Part shown: positions 13,448 through 19,815 of the stretch, in pieces
Numbering within the stretch: the first letter of the stretch is position 1
How the letters are laid out: the number at the start of each line of letters is the position of its first letter
Origin: JBEGQX01 sp041180805
Lineage (GTDB): Bacteria > Planctomycetota > Planctomycetia > Gemmatales > Gemmataceae
Direction: 5' to 3'
NCBI GenBank assembly: GCA_041180805.1
Contig: JBEGQX010000314.1
Span: 1 to 19,815 of the forward strand
DNA: 19,815 bases
Program-made: the position numbers and the translations under genes
The notes under the pieces: generated by a model
The model's database searches: none
Seen by the model: the letters and a program-made list of their open reading frames with translations, nothing else
What the model was told of the DNA's origin: nothing

Positions 13448-13870
13448 TTATTTAAGATAAAAATCAAAAGTATTTGGTTTTTGGGAAGTAACTTCCACTG
13501 TTAGAGTGGATTTGGTGTTATAAATTTCAGGCAACAGTTCTTTAACTTGAAAAACTGCCCCCGGGGCTGAATTGGGGTCCGGTCTTTTTCCTTTGTAATC
13601 CGGTGCGGTAATAAGCACCTGATATTTGCCTTCCAGAAGCCCTTTGTCGGCAGGAACAAGATATTTTCCATCACTAATAAGTGAGCCTTCCAAAAAACCC
13701 TCAGCAGGGTTCAATGGATGGAACATGATACTGCCTTCCAGAACAGGCTTACCCTGAAAAGATATCTGACCCTGCACCGGGTACCTTTTCTTTTCAGATT
13801 TACAACCGGAAATAACAACGGCCATTGCAAGAAGGCAAATAGCAATCAGTTTGGATCTGTAAGACATCAT
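13448..13870 (-). CDS. Small lipoprotein with carboxypeptidase-regulatory-like beta-sandwich
   Basis: The 140-residue exported lipoprotein starts MMSYRSKL, then a hydrophobic segment and the lipobox ISGC with the acylated cysteine at residue 23. The mature part reads YPVQGQISFQGKPVLEGSIMF, typical (in two parts, PVQGQISFQGKPV and EGSIMFHP) of the planctomycete carboxypeptidase-regulatory-like or transthyretin-like beta-sandwich. A later segment, GLLEGKYQVLITAP, is the second conserved strand pair. The function is unknown; it is probably attached to a membrane. AAGG about seven bases upstream supports the ATG at 13870; the ATG at 13867 is equally possible. It is transcribed together with the DUF1559 gene and divergently from the HAD gene, sharing a 138-base upstream region. 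Confidence 0.85.
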   Translation of the reverse strand: MMSYRSKLIAICLLAMAVVISGCKSEKKRYPVQGQISFQGKPVLEGSIMFHPLNPAEGFLEGSLISDGKYLVPADKGLLEGKYQVLITAPDYKGKRPDPNSAPGAVFQVKELLPEIYNTKSTLTVEVTSQKPNTFDFYLK

Positions 13871-13980
13871 CTTGGTGCCTTCCCTGATTTATTAAGATGG
13901 ATTCAAATTAACCTCTGCTGGAAATCCATGCAATCGATTAAACCCAAAAAACCTTCTAAGAATCCCCCAATTTGATAGAA

Positions 13981-13992
13981 AATGTATACATT
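13981..13992. repeat. Perfect 12-base palindrome in the divergent region before the HAD gene
   Basis: AATGTATACATT is self-complementary over all 12 bases and lies 16 bases upstream of the HAD start, between two divergent genes. It could be an operator for a dimeric regulator or part of a promoter (it contains TATACA). No flanking extension and no second copy were noticed. Confidence 0.4.
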
Positions 13993-14008
13993 CTTGGAGA
14001 GCAAACGC

Positions 14009-14686
14009 ATGAGCAGGCAACCTTTTGCAGTACTTTGGGACATGGACGGAACATTAGTGGACACGGCAGAGCACCATTTTCATGCCTGGGTGCGCATTTG
14101 CAGGGAACACGGCAGGGATTTTACTCGGCAAGATTTCCAAGACACTTTCGGCAAGCGAAACCCGGAAATTATCGAATACCTTTTTGATGGCAAACTCTAT
14201 GGGTCAGACAGTCATCGTTTTGCCGAGCAGAAAGAAACCTACTACCGAACCGAGGCCCGTAAAACCGGCATAGACTTGCTACCTGGTGTAAAGAATTTGC
14301 TGGAAGGGCTTAAAGCCTTGGGAGCCAGGCAGGCGGTTGGCTCCAGCGCACCCCGGGGCAACCTGGATCTGATTCTGGAACTTACAGGAATTGGCAGATA
14401 CATGGACACCCTGGTGACCATGGAAGATACCCAAAGGGGAAAACCAGACCCACAGGTGTTTTTGATCGGCGCGGAAAGGCTTGAGGTAACCCCATCCCGC
14501 AGCGTGGTTGTGGAAGACGCTGTCGCGGGAATCCAAGCCGCCAGGGCTGGTGGCATGAAAAGCATAGCGGTAAGATTTGTCGCCCATCATGGTGCGGATA
14601 AACTGCAAGAGGCAGGAGCGGATCGTGTTGTTGAATCTCTTGAGGAAGTTGCTCCGGAGGATTTTTTAAGGCTTATCGGCGAATAG
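14009..14686 (+). CDS. HAD-superfamily hydrolase, beta-phosphoglucomutase-like
   Basis: Cytoplasmic phosphatase or phosphomutase of HAD subfamily IA. It has 225 residues. Motif I DMDGTLVDT (11-19) holds the nucleophile D11 and acid/base D13. A helical cap follows (about 20-90). Motif II is GSSAP (111-115), motif III lysine is K145 in RGKPDP, and motif IV VVEDAVAGIQAA (167-178) gives E169/D170. All catalytic residues are intact. The layout resembles beta-phosphoglucomutase and sugar-phosphate phosphatases; the substrate is not determined by sequence. The ATG at 14009 (MSRQPFAVLWDMDG) has GGAG nine bases upstream and is preferred over the ATG at 13982, which lies inside the palindrome. It stands alone on the plus strand, and its end overlaps the convergent phosphatase gene by 14 bases. 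Confidence 0.93.
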   Translation: MSRQPFAVLWDMDGTLVDTAEHHFHAWVRICREHGRDFTRQDFQDTFGKRNPEIIEYLFDGKLYGSDSHRFAEQKETYYRTEARKTGIDLLPGVKNLLEGLKALGARQAVGSSAPRGNLDLILELTGIGRYMDTLVTMEDTQRGKPDPQVFLIGAERLEVTPSRSVVVEDAVAGIQAARAGGMKSIAVRFVAHHGADKLQEAGADRVVESLEEVAPEDFLRLIGE

Positions 14687-15389
14687 GAATATCTTTCAGC
14701 AAGCCTTTTATTTCAAGCTCGCCCTTGCGAGTTGTTCCCTCGGAATTCACCTGCCAGTATTCAAAGGAATTTAAGTCGCAGGCAGTAAGCCAGCCACCAT
14801 CATAAACGTTGGTATCCAGGCAAAGCCTGTGGCCCAACCATAATGGCAAACCAGACTTTTGCCTGGTATGTCCGCAAACCACTATTTTCCCCGAGGGATG
14901 CGGAGGCTCTTCCGGATCCAGCTTCTTCCAGTACAGATCCTCATCAGGCTGAAAAAGAAGGTTCTTGATGGGAGCAAGACCCGCATGAACACAAATCGTA
15001 TGTTCGTGTTCAAAAAGAGGCACCAGTTCTTCTTTCAGAAAATCCAGCACTTCAGGGCTTACAAGAGTTATGTCTGGGTTCAGGGGATCCATACCAAAGG
15101 AAGCCAGCGTCTGTGCTCCGCCACACGCGAGCCATTCAGGATCTGCATGCTGATTTTTAAGGAAGTATTCAAACATGATCTCATGATTTCCCCGTAGGGG
15201 GATAAGATTGAAGGAATCCTTGATCTGGATCATCCGCTCAATGACACCGCAGGAATCTGGACCACGATCCACTATATCGCCAAGCGTGACAACAATATCA
15301 TCATGGTCAGGCTGAATGATATCCAGCAAGCAATCAAAGCCACGAAGGTGACCGTGTATATCCCCAATAGCAACTAACCTGTCTGCCAT
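14673..15389 (-). CDS. PPP-family metallophosphatase (serine/threonine phosphatase or Ap4A hydrolase-like)
   Basis: Di-metal phosphatase of the calcineurin-like superfamily, cytoplasmic. The 238 residues contain the complete PPP signature: GDIHG (9-13), GDIVDRG (37-43), GNHE (67-70), then metal-binding H134 in VHAGL and H173 in CGHT. The later DTNVYDGGWLTACDL matches the end of bacterial PrpA-type and ApaH-like enzymes. The substrate could be phosphoproteins, dinucleoside polyphosphates or small phosphoesters. It lies 11 bases downstream of the Clp N-domain gene, so it is probably transcribed from the promoter near 15970. Its last 14 bases overlap the 3' end of the HAD gene on the other strand. 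Confidence 0.94.
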   Translation of the reverse strand: MADRLVAIGDIHGHLRGFDCLLDIIQPDHDDIVVTLGDIVDRGPDSCGVIERMIQIKDSFNLIPLRGNHEIMFEYFLKNQHADPEWLACGGAQTLASFGMDPLNPDITLVSPEVLDFLKEELVPLFEHEHTICVHAGLAPIKNLLFQPDEDLYWKKLDPEEPPHPSGKIVVCGHTRQKSGLPLWLGHRLCLDTNVYDGGWLTACDLNSFEYWQVNSEGTTRKGELEIKGLLKDIPIRR

Positions 15390-15400
15390 TCTAGTTCCTG

Positions 15401-15907
15401 TCAGGCTGCCTTGCGGGTTGGGGGAACCGAATTCTCGGCAATCAGGGCATAATCATGAAGTGTTTCAACCCGAACACCTATACGCTCGAAACAATCTGCC
15501 ACAACGCTATCAGGGTCTAAAATCACGCTAGTAAGAATATCTATGGTGCTTATATGGGTTCTGGAATGCTCACAAGAGCGACGGTTGGCAGACCTCAGCA
15601 TGGCAATCACTTGGTCGGAAAGGAACTCCCGATGAAGGCGAACCAGAATTTTGTCCTGCACTTCAGAATTGTAAAATAGCTCTTGGAATTGGGTGTGCAA
15701 CTTCTTGAGGTCTGCGCGAAGAAACTGCCCCCATTTCAAGATTGCCGGGTCATGCTGTGAGATCAACCCCATGAAAAGATGAGGGGCCCGAAGCTGGGGA
15801 ATTCTGGTTTCCAAAGCTTCTGTGACCGCAGCCTGCATGGCCTGCCAAGCCGTTGGGGCGAAAATCTGCCCACGAAGATTGCCATTAATCTCAAAGACAT
15901 CATCCAT
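15401..15907 (-). CDS. Stand-alone Clp N-terminal (Clp R) domain protein
   Basis: The 168-residue protein resembles the substrate- or adaptor-binding N-domain of ClpA, ClpB and ClpC, which consists of two pseudo-repeats. The first is visible at about 17-75 (FAPTAWQAMQAAVTEA, then APHLFMGLIS). The second is at about 93-150 (FLSDQVIAMLRSANRRS, then HISTIDILTSVILDP). There is no AAA+ ATPase module, and the gene ends cleanly, so it is not a truncated chaperone. Function unknown; it might act as an adaptor or decoy for Clp machines or as part of another signalling pathway. The ATG at 15907 is chosen because GGAAGGG lies about eight bases upstream and the 21 residues added by the longer frame look non-coding. 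It forms a two-gene unit with the phosphatase. Confidence 0.82.
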   Translation of the reverse strand: MDDVFEINGNLRGQIFAPTAWQAMQAAVTEALETRIPQLRAPHLFMGLISQHDPAILKWGQFLRADLKKLHTQFQELFYNSEVQDKILVRLHREFLSDQVIAMLRSANRRSCEHSRTHISTIDILTSVILDPDSVVADCFERIGVRVETLHDYALIAENSVPPTRKAA

Positions 15908-15941
15908 GATGCCGCCCTTCCGTGAAACAATAGAAGGGAGA

Positions 15942-15970
15942 ATTATGAGAAGAGATGAGGATTGTTGCAA
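15942..15970 (-). promoter_or_regulatory. Candidate promoter of the Clp N-domain/phosphatase unit
   Basis: On the minus strand, TTGCAA (15970-15965) is separated by exactly 17 bases from CATAAT (15947-15942), matching the sigma-70 consensus at four and five of six positions. The predicted start near 15935 leaves a leader of about 28 bases. It sits in the 106-base gap between purK and this unit, where a promoter is expected. Confidence 0.5.
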
Positions 15971-16013
15971 GCCGTTTACCCGACGAGGAAAGATGGTAAC
16001 TCTGGGAAGTTCT

Positions 16014-17141
16014 CTAACAACATGTTTGCTGAAATTGCTGGAAGGTTTCAGCGGGCATCAGGTCTTTGCATTCTTGTAACAACTCTATCAATTTTTCACT
16101 GGAATCCGCTCGAATATTGAGATGCCCTAACTTTCGGCCTTCTCGCGGTTCCTTCCCATAAAGGTGCAAATGAGAACCTGGTATTTTCAACATCCTGTGC
16201 ACATCTGGAACGGTTCCAATCAGGTTGATCATGGCACTTGCGCCAATGGCATTTGTGGCCCCCAAGGGAAGACCGGTAATCGCACGAATATGATTTTCAA
16301 ACTGACTGGTTTCAGCTCCATCCATGGTCCAGTGACCGCTATTGTGCACTCGAGGTGCCATTTCATTGGCTATTAACTTGTTGTCAGCCACAAAAAATTC
16401 CACAGCCAACACACCGGTATAGTCCAACTCCTGAAGAATTTTGGCGACATAACCAACTGCCTGTGATTGAAGTTCTCCTGTAAGTTTTTGGCAGGGCACC
16501 AATGAAAGCCTGAGAATCCCCTGATGATGAAAATTCTGCACAAGAGGGTAAAAAGCCGTACGGGCATCTTTTGAACGAACCGCAATCAGCGAACATTCCC
16601 TTTGAAACCGGACAAAGCCCTCGGCAATCAGGTCGTGGCCAAGCCCATCTTGCCAGGCTTGTTTTGCATCGGATTCTGATTTCACCAGGAATTGGCCCTT
16701 GCCATCATAACCCATGCGGCGTGTCTTGATGATGAATGGAAAACCAAACGCCTTGATGACTTGCTCGAGGTCGGACAAATTCTGTAAAGCATGAAAAGGA
16801 GCTGGTTGAATACCCAACCGTTGGAATAATTGTTTTTCAATAAGGCGATCCTGGCTAAATTCCAAAGCCTGCGGCGGTGGATAGACAGGCAACCTGCCTG
16901 CCATATGCCTCGCAAGCTCCACAGGAACATTTTCAAACTCGTAGGTTAAAACATCGAGCCCCGAGGAAAACTGGTCCAGATGGGTTCCTTGGGAAAAAGG
17001 CCCGACTATCTGCTCGCCAACAACTTTTGCGGGGGAATTCTCCACCGGATCCAGAAAGCGAAACCGACAGGCAAACGGAATACCCGCCAGCCCCATCATG
17101 CGACCAAGCTGCCCCGCCCCCAGTACACCGATCTTCTTCAT
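16014..17141 (-). CDS. purK: N5-carboxyaminoimidazole ribonucleotide synthase
   Basis: ATP-grasp enzyme that carboxylates aminoimidazole ribonucleotide with bicarbonate and ATP to give N5-CAIR in purine synthesis. It has 375 residues, the usual length. The N-terminal Rossmann-type motif GVLGAGQLGRMM is at 5-16. The ATP-grasp loop TRRMGYDGKGQ is at 140-150, and the metal-binding NEMAPRVHNSGHW is at 259-271. A C-terminal beta-barrel domain follows (GKEPREGRKLGHLN, 329-342). The ATG overlaps the purE stop by four bases (ATGA), indicating translational coupling in the order purE-purK. Presence of purK shows that the two-step bacterial route from AIR to CAIR is used. Confidence 0.97.
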   Translation of the reverse strand: MKKIGVLGAGQLGRMMGLAGIPFACRFRFLDPVENSPAKVVGEQIVGPFSQGTHLDQFSSGLDVLTYEFENVPVELARHMAGRLPVYPPPQALEFSQDRLIEKQLFQRLGIQPAPFHALQNLSDLEQVIKAFGFPFIIKTRRMGYDGKGQFLVKSESDAKQAWQDGLGHDLIAEGFVRFQRECSLIAVRSKDARTAFYPLVQNFHHQGILRLSLVPCQKLTGELQSQAVGYVAKILQELDYTGVLAVEFFVADNKLIANEMAPRVHNSGHWTMDGAETSQFENHIRAITGLPLGATNAIGASAMINLIGTVPDVHRMLKIPGSHLHLYGKEPREGRKLGHLNIRADSSEKLIELLQECKDLMPAETFQQFQQTCC

Positions 17142-17632
17142 GCTGGTAACCTGGGATCAGGATGATTGAGTACTTCCTGGGTTCTGGCAACCCTGTAGGC
17201 ACGAAGATTCTCACGCACTGCCGAATCTGCGTTTGCAATAATGGAAGCTGCAAGAAGCCCTGCGTTTGTGGCCCCGGCCTTGCCAATTGCCAGTGTGCCC
17301 ACCGGAACGCCACCAGGCATTTGAACAATGCTTAAAAGTGAATCCATTCCATGAAGCGCCTTGGATTCCACAGGTACTCCCAGCACAGGAAGGATTGTCC
17401 AGGCAGATACCATGCCTGGCAAATGCGCCGCACCTCCCGCACCGGCAATGATGGCTTTCAAGCCTCGCTTTTCCGCCTGGGTGGCATACTCCCTTAAAAG
17501 TTCGGGCGTACGGTGTGCACTAACCACCTGTACCTCGTGCTCCACTTTTAAAGTTTCTAACACGGCAACCGCATGCTGCATGGTTTCCCAATCGCTTCGA
17601 GAACCCATGATGACGCCAACAACCGCACCCAT
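17138..17632 (-). CDS. purE: N5-carboxyaminoimidazole ribonucleotide mutase
   Basis: Class I PurE, which moves the carboxyl group of N5-CAIR (the PurK product) to carbon 4 to give CAIR. The 164 residues contain MGSRSDW (9-15), SAHRTP (38-43, with the catalytic histidine H40) and GAGGAAHLPGM (64-74). These residues, with purK next to it, mark the mutase rather than the class II AIR carboxylase. AGGGG about six bases upstream of the ATG at 17632 supports the start. It is first in the purEK pair and has a perfect TATAAT element 25 bases upstream, so it is probably transcribed independently of the glycosyltransferase genes 82 bases away. Confidence 0.97.
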   Translation of the reverse strand: MGAVVGVIMGSRSDWETMQHAVAVLETLKVEHEVQVVSAHRTPELLREYATQAEKRGLKAIIAGAGGAAHLPGMVSAWTILPVLGVPVESKALHGMDSLLSIVQMPGGVPVGTLAIGKAGATNAGLLAASIIANADSAVRENLRAYRVARTQEVLNHPDPRLPA

Positions 17633-17657
17633 GGCTTACCCCTGTGAACAAGGAATA

Positions 17658-17663
17658 ATTATA
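17658..17663 (-). promoter_or_regulatory. Candidate -10 box of purEK
   Basis: The minus strand reads TATAAT in an AT-rich context between the glycosyltransferase stop and purE. No convincing -35 hexamer is seen at 16-18 bases upstream, so the promoter is tentative. The implied leader is about 18 bases and would include the strong AGGGG site. Confidence 0.35.
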
Positions 17664-17714
17664 AAGGTAGATTTAGCCTGAATTCGGCACTTAGGCCATT
17701 GAAAACCCGCACAT

Positions 17715-18740
17715 TCAGGCCGATTTGTGGCTTTGCAGGCTGAATAATTGTTTGACCAGGAACCCCCTCAACCCGGTAAGCCCCTCCAGACACCATTCCT
17801 GTGCAGTTGGATTAGTTTGGGGATATTTGTTTTTTAAAGCAAGCCGGTGAAGTAATACTTGGGGTATCTCCAGGAACATCCGTATTTTACCGAGCAGAAA
17901 TGGCAGCAGATTTCCCTCTGCTCCCCTTTTGAACGCTTTTGCAAGCAGTGCCATAAAGTGCATGGGCAAACTTTTCACCAACAAAGACAGGGGCAGATTT
18001 CGCCAGAACACCCTCTCTTCATTAAGTGCCTGGCTTTGCAAAAGTGCCCGTGGCATGGTTACCCTGCCATAGCTGGAACCCACATGATGCAACACCCGTG
18101 AGGCCGGTTCAAAGCGAACCCAGTAACCTGCCCAATGCAAACGAAAACTAAGATCGACATCCTCGAAGTAGGCTCCAAAGTATTCGGGATAGCCGCCAAC
18201 TGCCAAAAAAACATCCCTGCGATAAAAAGCACTACTGCCCGAGGCACCAAAAACCCTGCATGATTCAAGGTTTGCTTCCATCAGTTCGGTACCATTTGCC
18301 CGCTTGGTGGCAACACCCGAAAGAAAATAAGCATCCCCTGCGCTATCAACCACCCCCTGTCCGGCTATTGCTCCCGGCCAGCGCAAAACCAGAGGAGCCA
18401 CCGCCGCAACCCTATTATCGCGAAATGCATCCAGTGCGGATTCTGCCCACCCGGCACAAACCTCAGTATCGTCATTCAACACCTGAATGATGGGGGACTG
18501 AACCAGCTTTGCCGCAAGGTTGACAGATTTGCAAAAGCCCTGCCGGGTTTCATTCCTGTGAACCCGAACACCGGGAAATTTTTCAACAACACGCGAAATC
18601 ATTCCATCGGCTGAGGCATCATCCACGACCAGAATTTCCGCACTCAGCGGAGTGTGCCTGCGCAGCGAGGCCAGGCATTTGGAAAGCAAATCCGCGCGGG
18701 AATGACTAGGGATAATGATCGCAAATGAGTTCAAGGACAT
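17715..18740 (-). CDS. Family 2 glycosyltransferase (WbbL/rhamnosyltransferase-like)
   Basis: GT-A fold transferase that adds a sugar from a nucleotide donor, probably to a cell-surface or lipid-linked glycan at the cytoplasmic face. From the ATG at 18740 it has 341 residues. Motifs: IIIPSHSRADLL (8-19), VVDDASAD (38-45), the DxD-type NDDTE (89-93), the acceptor-side GASGSSAFYRRDVF (165-178) and FEDVDLSFRL (192-201), with HHVGSSYGR after it. This is the COG1216 pattern of rhamnosyl-type transferases; the actual sugar is unknown. No membrane segment is obvious. The longer frame to 18806 would overlap the neighbour's 3' end, whereas MSLNSFAIIIPSH fits the family, although its Shine-Dalgarno (TTGGA) is weak. 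It follows the other glycosyltransferase by 16 bases. Confidence 0.92.
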   Translation of the reverse strand: MSLNSFAIIIPSHSRADLLSKCLASLRRHTPLSAEILVVDDASADGMISRVVEKFPGVRVHRNETRQGFCKSVNLAAKLVQSPIIQVLNDDTEVCAGWAESALDAFRDNRVAAVAPLVLRWPGAIAGQGVVDSAGDAYFLSGVATKRANGTELMEANLESCRVFGASGSSAFYRRDVFLAVGGYPEYFGAYFEDVDLSFRLHWAGYWVRFEPASRVLHHVGSSYGRVTMPRALLQSQALNEERVFWRNLPLSLLVKSLPMHFMALLAKAFKRGAEGNLLPFLLGKIRMFLEIPQVLLHRLALKNKYPQTNPTAQEWCLEGLTGLRGFLVKQLFSLQSHKSA

Positions 18741-18756
18741 GGTTTCCAAGGAGAGG

Positions 18757-19803
18757 TCAATGAACGGGCTCCGCAAGTGCGGCAAGAAATTCACCCCGGG
18801 CCACACGCAGGCTGCCGTTGCACATTAAAGCCGCATAACGGGCCAGTCGGTCGTACCATTTGGCACTTCTTCCATCACCCTGAATGCGGGCGACCGCCAG
18901 CCGGATTTTCGCCTCAATTCGAATCACTCTGCACATCCAGCGGGCTTCCGAACCTCGCCAATGCTTGGCTGCGTAAGTCATGAGCGCCTGCCGGGTAATT
19001 ACCCTTAACCGGGGTGGCACCCGCCTGGTATGCAGTGGTTCATGGTGAATCACAAACAGGGACGGATCATGAAGCACATCCCAGCCCGCATCCGTGGCGC
19101 GTTTGCAAAAATCAACATCTTCGTAATACAGGAAGAAATCCTGATCGAATCGTTTCAAATCGCGGATGCATTCTCTGCGAACCAACATGCAGCAACCAGT
19201 CAGCCAGTCGACCTTTCTGGCCTCGTTATTGTTATGGAGGTCGTATTTGCGCCAGGCCCTTGGGAGAACTCTGCGAAGCATGGTGCCCCAAAAAGTCGGC
19301 AGGGGACCTGTGGAACCTTGAAAACTTCCATCCGGATTCCTCAGCCCAAAGCCTATGATGCCTGTCTTGGCGGGAATTCTGCCGGGTTGATCAAGCAGTT
19401 CCTCGATTTGGTCAAGAAACCTCGGTGCAGGCGTGATGTCAGGGTTCAGGATGAGAATCCAATCTCCCGAGGAATACTTGCAGCCTTCGTTTACAGCACA
19501 GGAAAAACCCCGGTTGCGCCTCCACCTGCGAAGTGTGACAAATTCTTTCGATTGCAATTTTCGAATGGCAGGATGATGAGGAGAGTTGTTATCGATAATT
19601 AAAATTTCCGCACGGCCTTGTCTTACGGCGGCGCATCTTGAAAGCCTGCGAACCAGTTGCTCTGTCCATTTCCACTGGCGGTAGTTGACTATCACCACGG
19701 AAACTCGAACCGTGGAGACAAAAGCGTCTTTGCGAGGCTTTTGATTTTTAACCAGCGGTGTGAAAGGAATATCCACGCCGGGAATAGCAAATGATTCTGG
19801 CAT
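18757..19803 (-). CDS. Family 2 glycosyltransferase (WbbL/rhamnosyltransferase-like)
   Basis: This is the second COG1216-type transferase, upstream of the first. The 348 residues contain SVVIVNYR (35-42), LIIDNNSP (68-75), ILNPDI (118-123, NPD in the DxD position), DWLTGCCMLVRRE (199-211) and YEDVDFCKR (227-235). This order closely matches that of its neighbour, so the two may act in succession on one glycan. An N-terminal extension of about 30 residues precedes the first strand. The start is the first possible one: the minus strand reads TAG TGA in frame just before it, and GAGG lies about four bases upstream. The gene is therefore complete, although it sits at the window edge, and further cluster genes may lie beyond. 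The basic C-terminus (about 265-345) is helical and may be membrane-associated. Confidence 0.92.
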   Translation of the reverse strand: MPESFAIPGVDIPFTPLVKNQKPRKDAFVSTVRVSVVIVNYRQWKWTEQLVRRLSRCAAVRQGRAEILIIDNNSPHHPAIRKLQSKEFVTLRRWRRNRGFSCAVNEGCKYSSGDWILILNPDITPAPRFLDQIEELLDQPGRIPAKTGIIGFGLRNPDGSFQGSTGPLPTFWGTMLRRVLPRAWRKYDLHNNNEARKVDWLTGCCMLVRRECIRDLKRFDQDFFLYYEDVDFCKRATDAGWDVLHDPSLFVIHHEPLHTRRVPPRLRVITRQALMTYAAKHWRGSEARWMCRVIRIEAKIRLAVARIQGDGRSAKWYDRLARYAALMCNGSLRVARGEFLAALAEPVH

Positions 19804-19815
19804 CCTGCCTCACTA

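Noticed and set aside
13871..13981. TTGCAT-N17-TAATTT as the promoter of the lipoprotein gene
   Set aside because: The -35 is fair, but the -10 matches only half of the consensus; not strong enough to annotate.
17713..17752. ATTCAG/CTGAAT inverted repeat at the end of the glycosyltransferase gene as a terminator
   Set aside because: The stem is short and bulged, the loop is about 16 bases, it lies mostly inside the coding region, and no T tract follows directly.
1..19815. tRNA, rRNA, CRISPR array, insertion sequence or prophage
   Set aside because: Gaps are all under about 160 bases, and no cloverleaf, repeat array, transposase or integrase motif was seen on either strand.

Overview
The window looks like a piece of a planctomycete chromosome of moderate GC content, possibly from the Gemmatales. 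The evidence is a DUF1559 protein with a prepilin-type leader and the H-x9-DG C-terminal motif, with a small carboxypeptidase-regulatory-like lipoprotein directly upstream of it. The large exported HEAT-type protein and the overall family mix also fit. The lineage is an inference from protein families; there is no rRNA marker here. The window is densely coding: 19 protein genes, no RNA genes, no CRISPR, no mobile element, and no gap above about 160 bases.

Layout. (1) 2-628 (+): the 3' end of a fatty acid desaturase that starts outside the window. (2) 3804-625 (-): a probable five-gene transcription unit in the order P-II signal protein, NUDIX hydrolase, degenerate receiver protein, MarR regulator, CPA2 cation/proton antiporter, with junctions of 9, -4, 30 and 10 bases. 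(3) 12329-3949 (-): aspS, argH, lysA, an exported 915-residue HEAT-like protein with an embedded receiver-like domain, and a histone-deacetylase-family amidohydrolase whose start lies one base past the stop of the HEAT gene. (4) 13870-12487 (-): lipoprotein then DUF1559 pseudopilin. (5) 14009-14686 (+): a HAD phosphatase or phosphomutase, overlapping tail to tail with (6) 15907-14673 (-): a stand-alone Clp N-domain protein followed by a PPP-type metallophosphatase. (7) 17632-16014 (-): purE-purK with a 4-base overlap. (8) 19803-17715 (-): two family-2 glycosyltransferases.

Function. Most of the window is housekeeping: Asp-tRNA charging, the last steps of arginine and lysine synthesis, and the carboxylation step of purine synthesis. 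The parts worth attention are the P-II/antiporter unit, whose P-II lacks the uridylylated tyrosine; the HEAT/receiver plus deacetylase pair; and the orphan Clp N-domain plus phosphatase pair. Several starts were moved downstream of the longest reading frame because a well-placed Shine-Dalgarno, a signal peptide or the usual family N-terminus marks a later codon.
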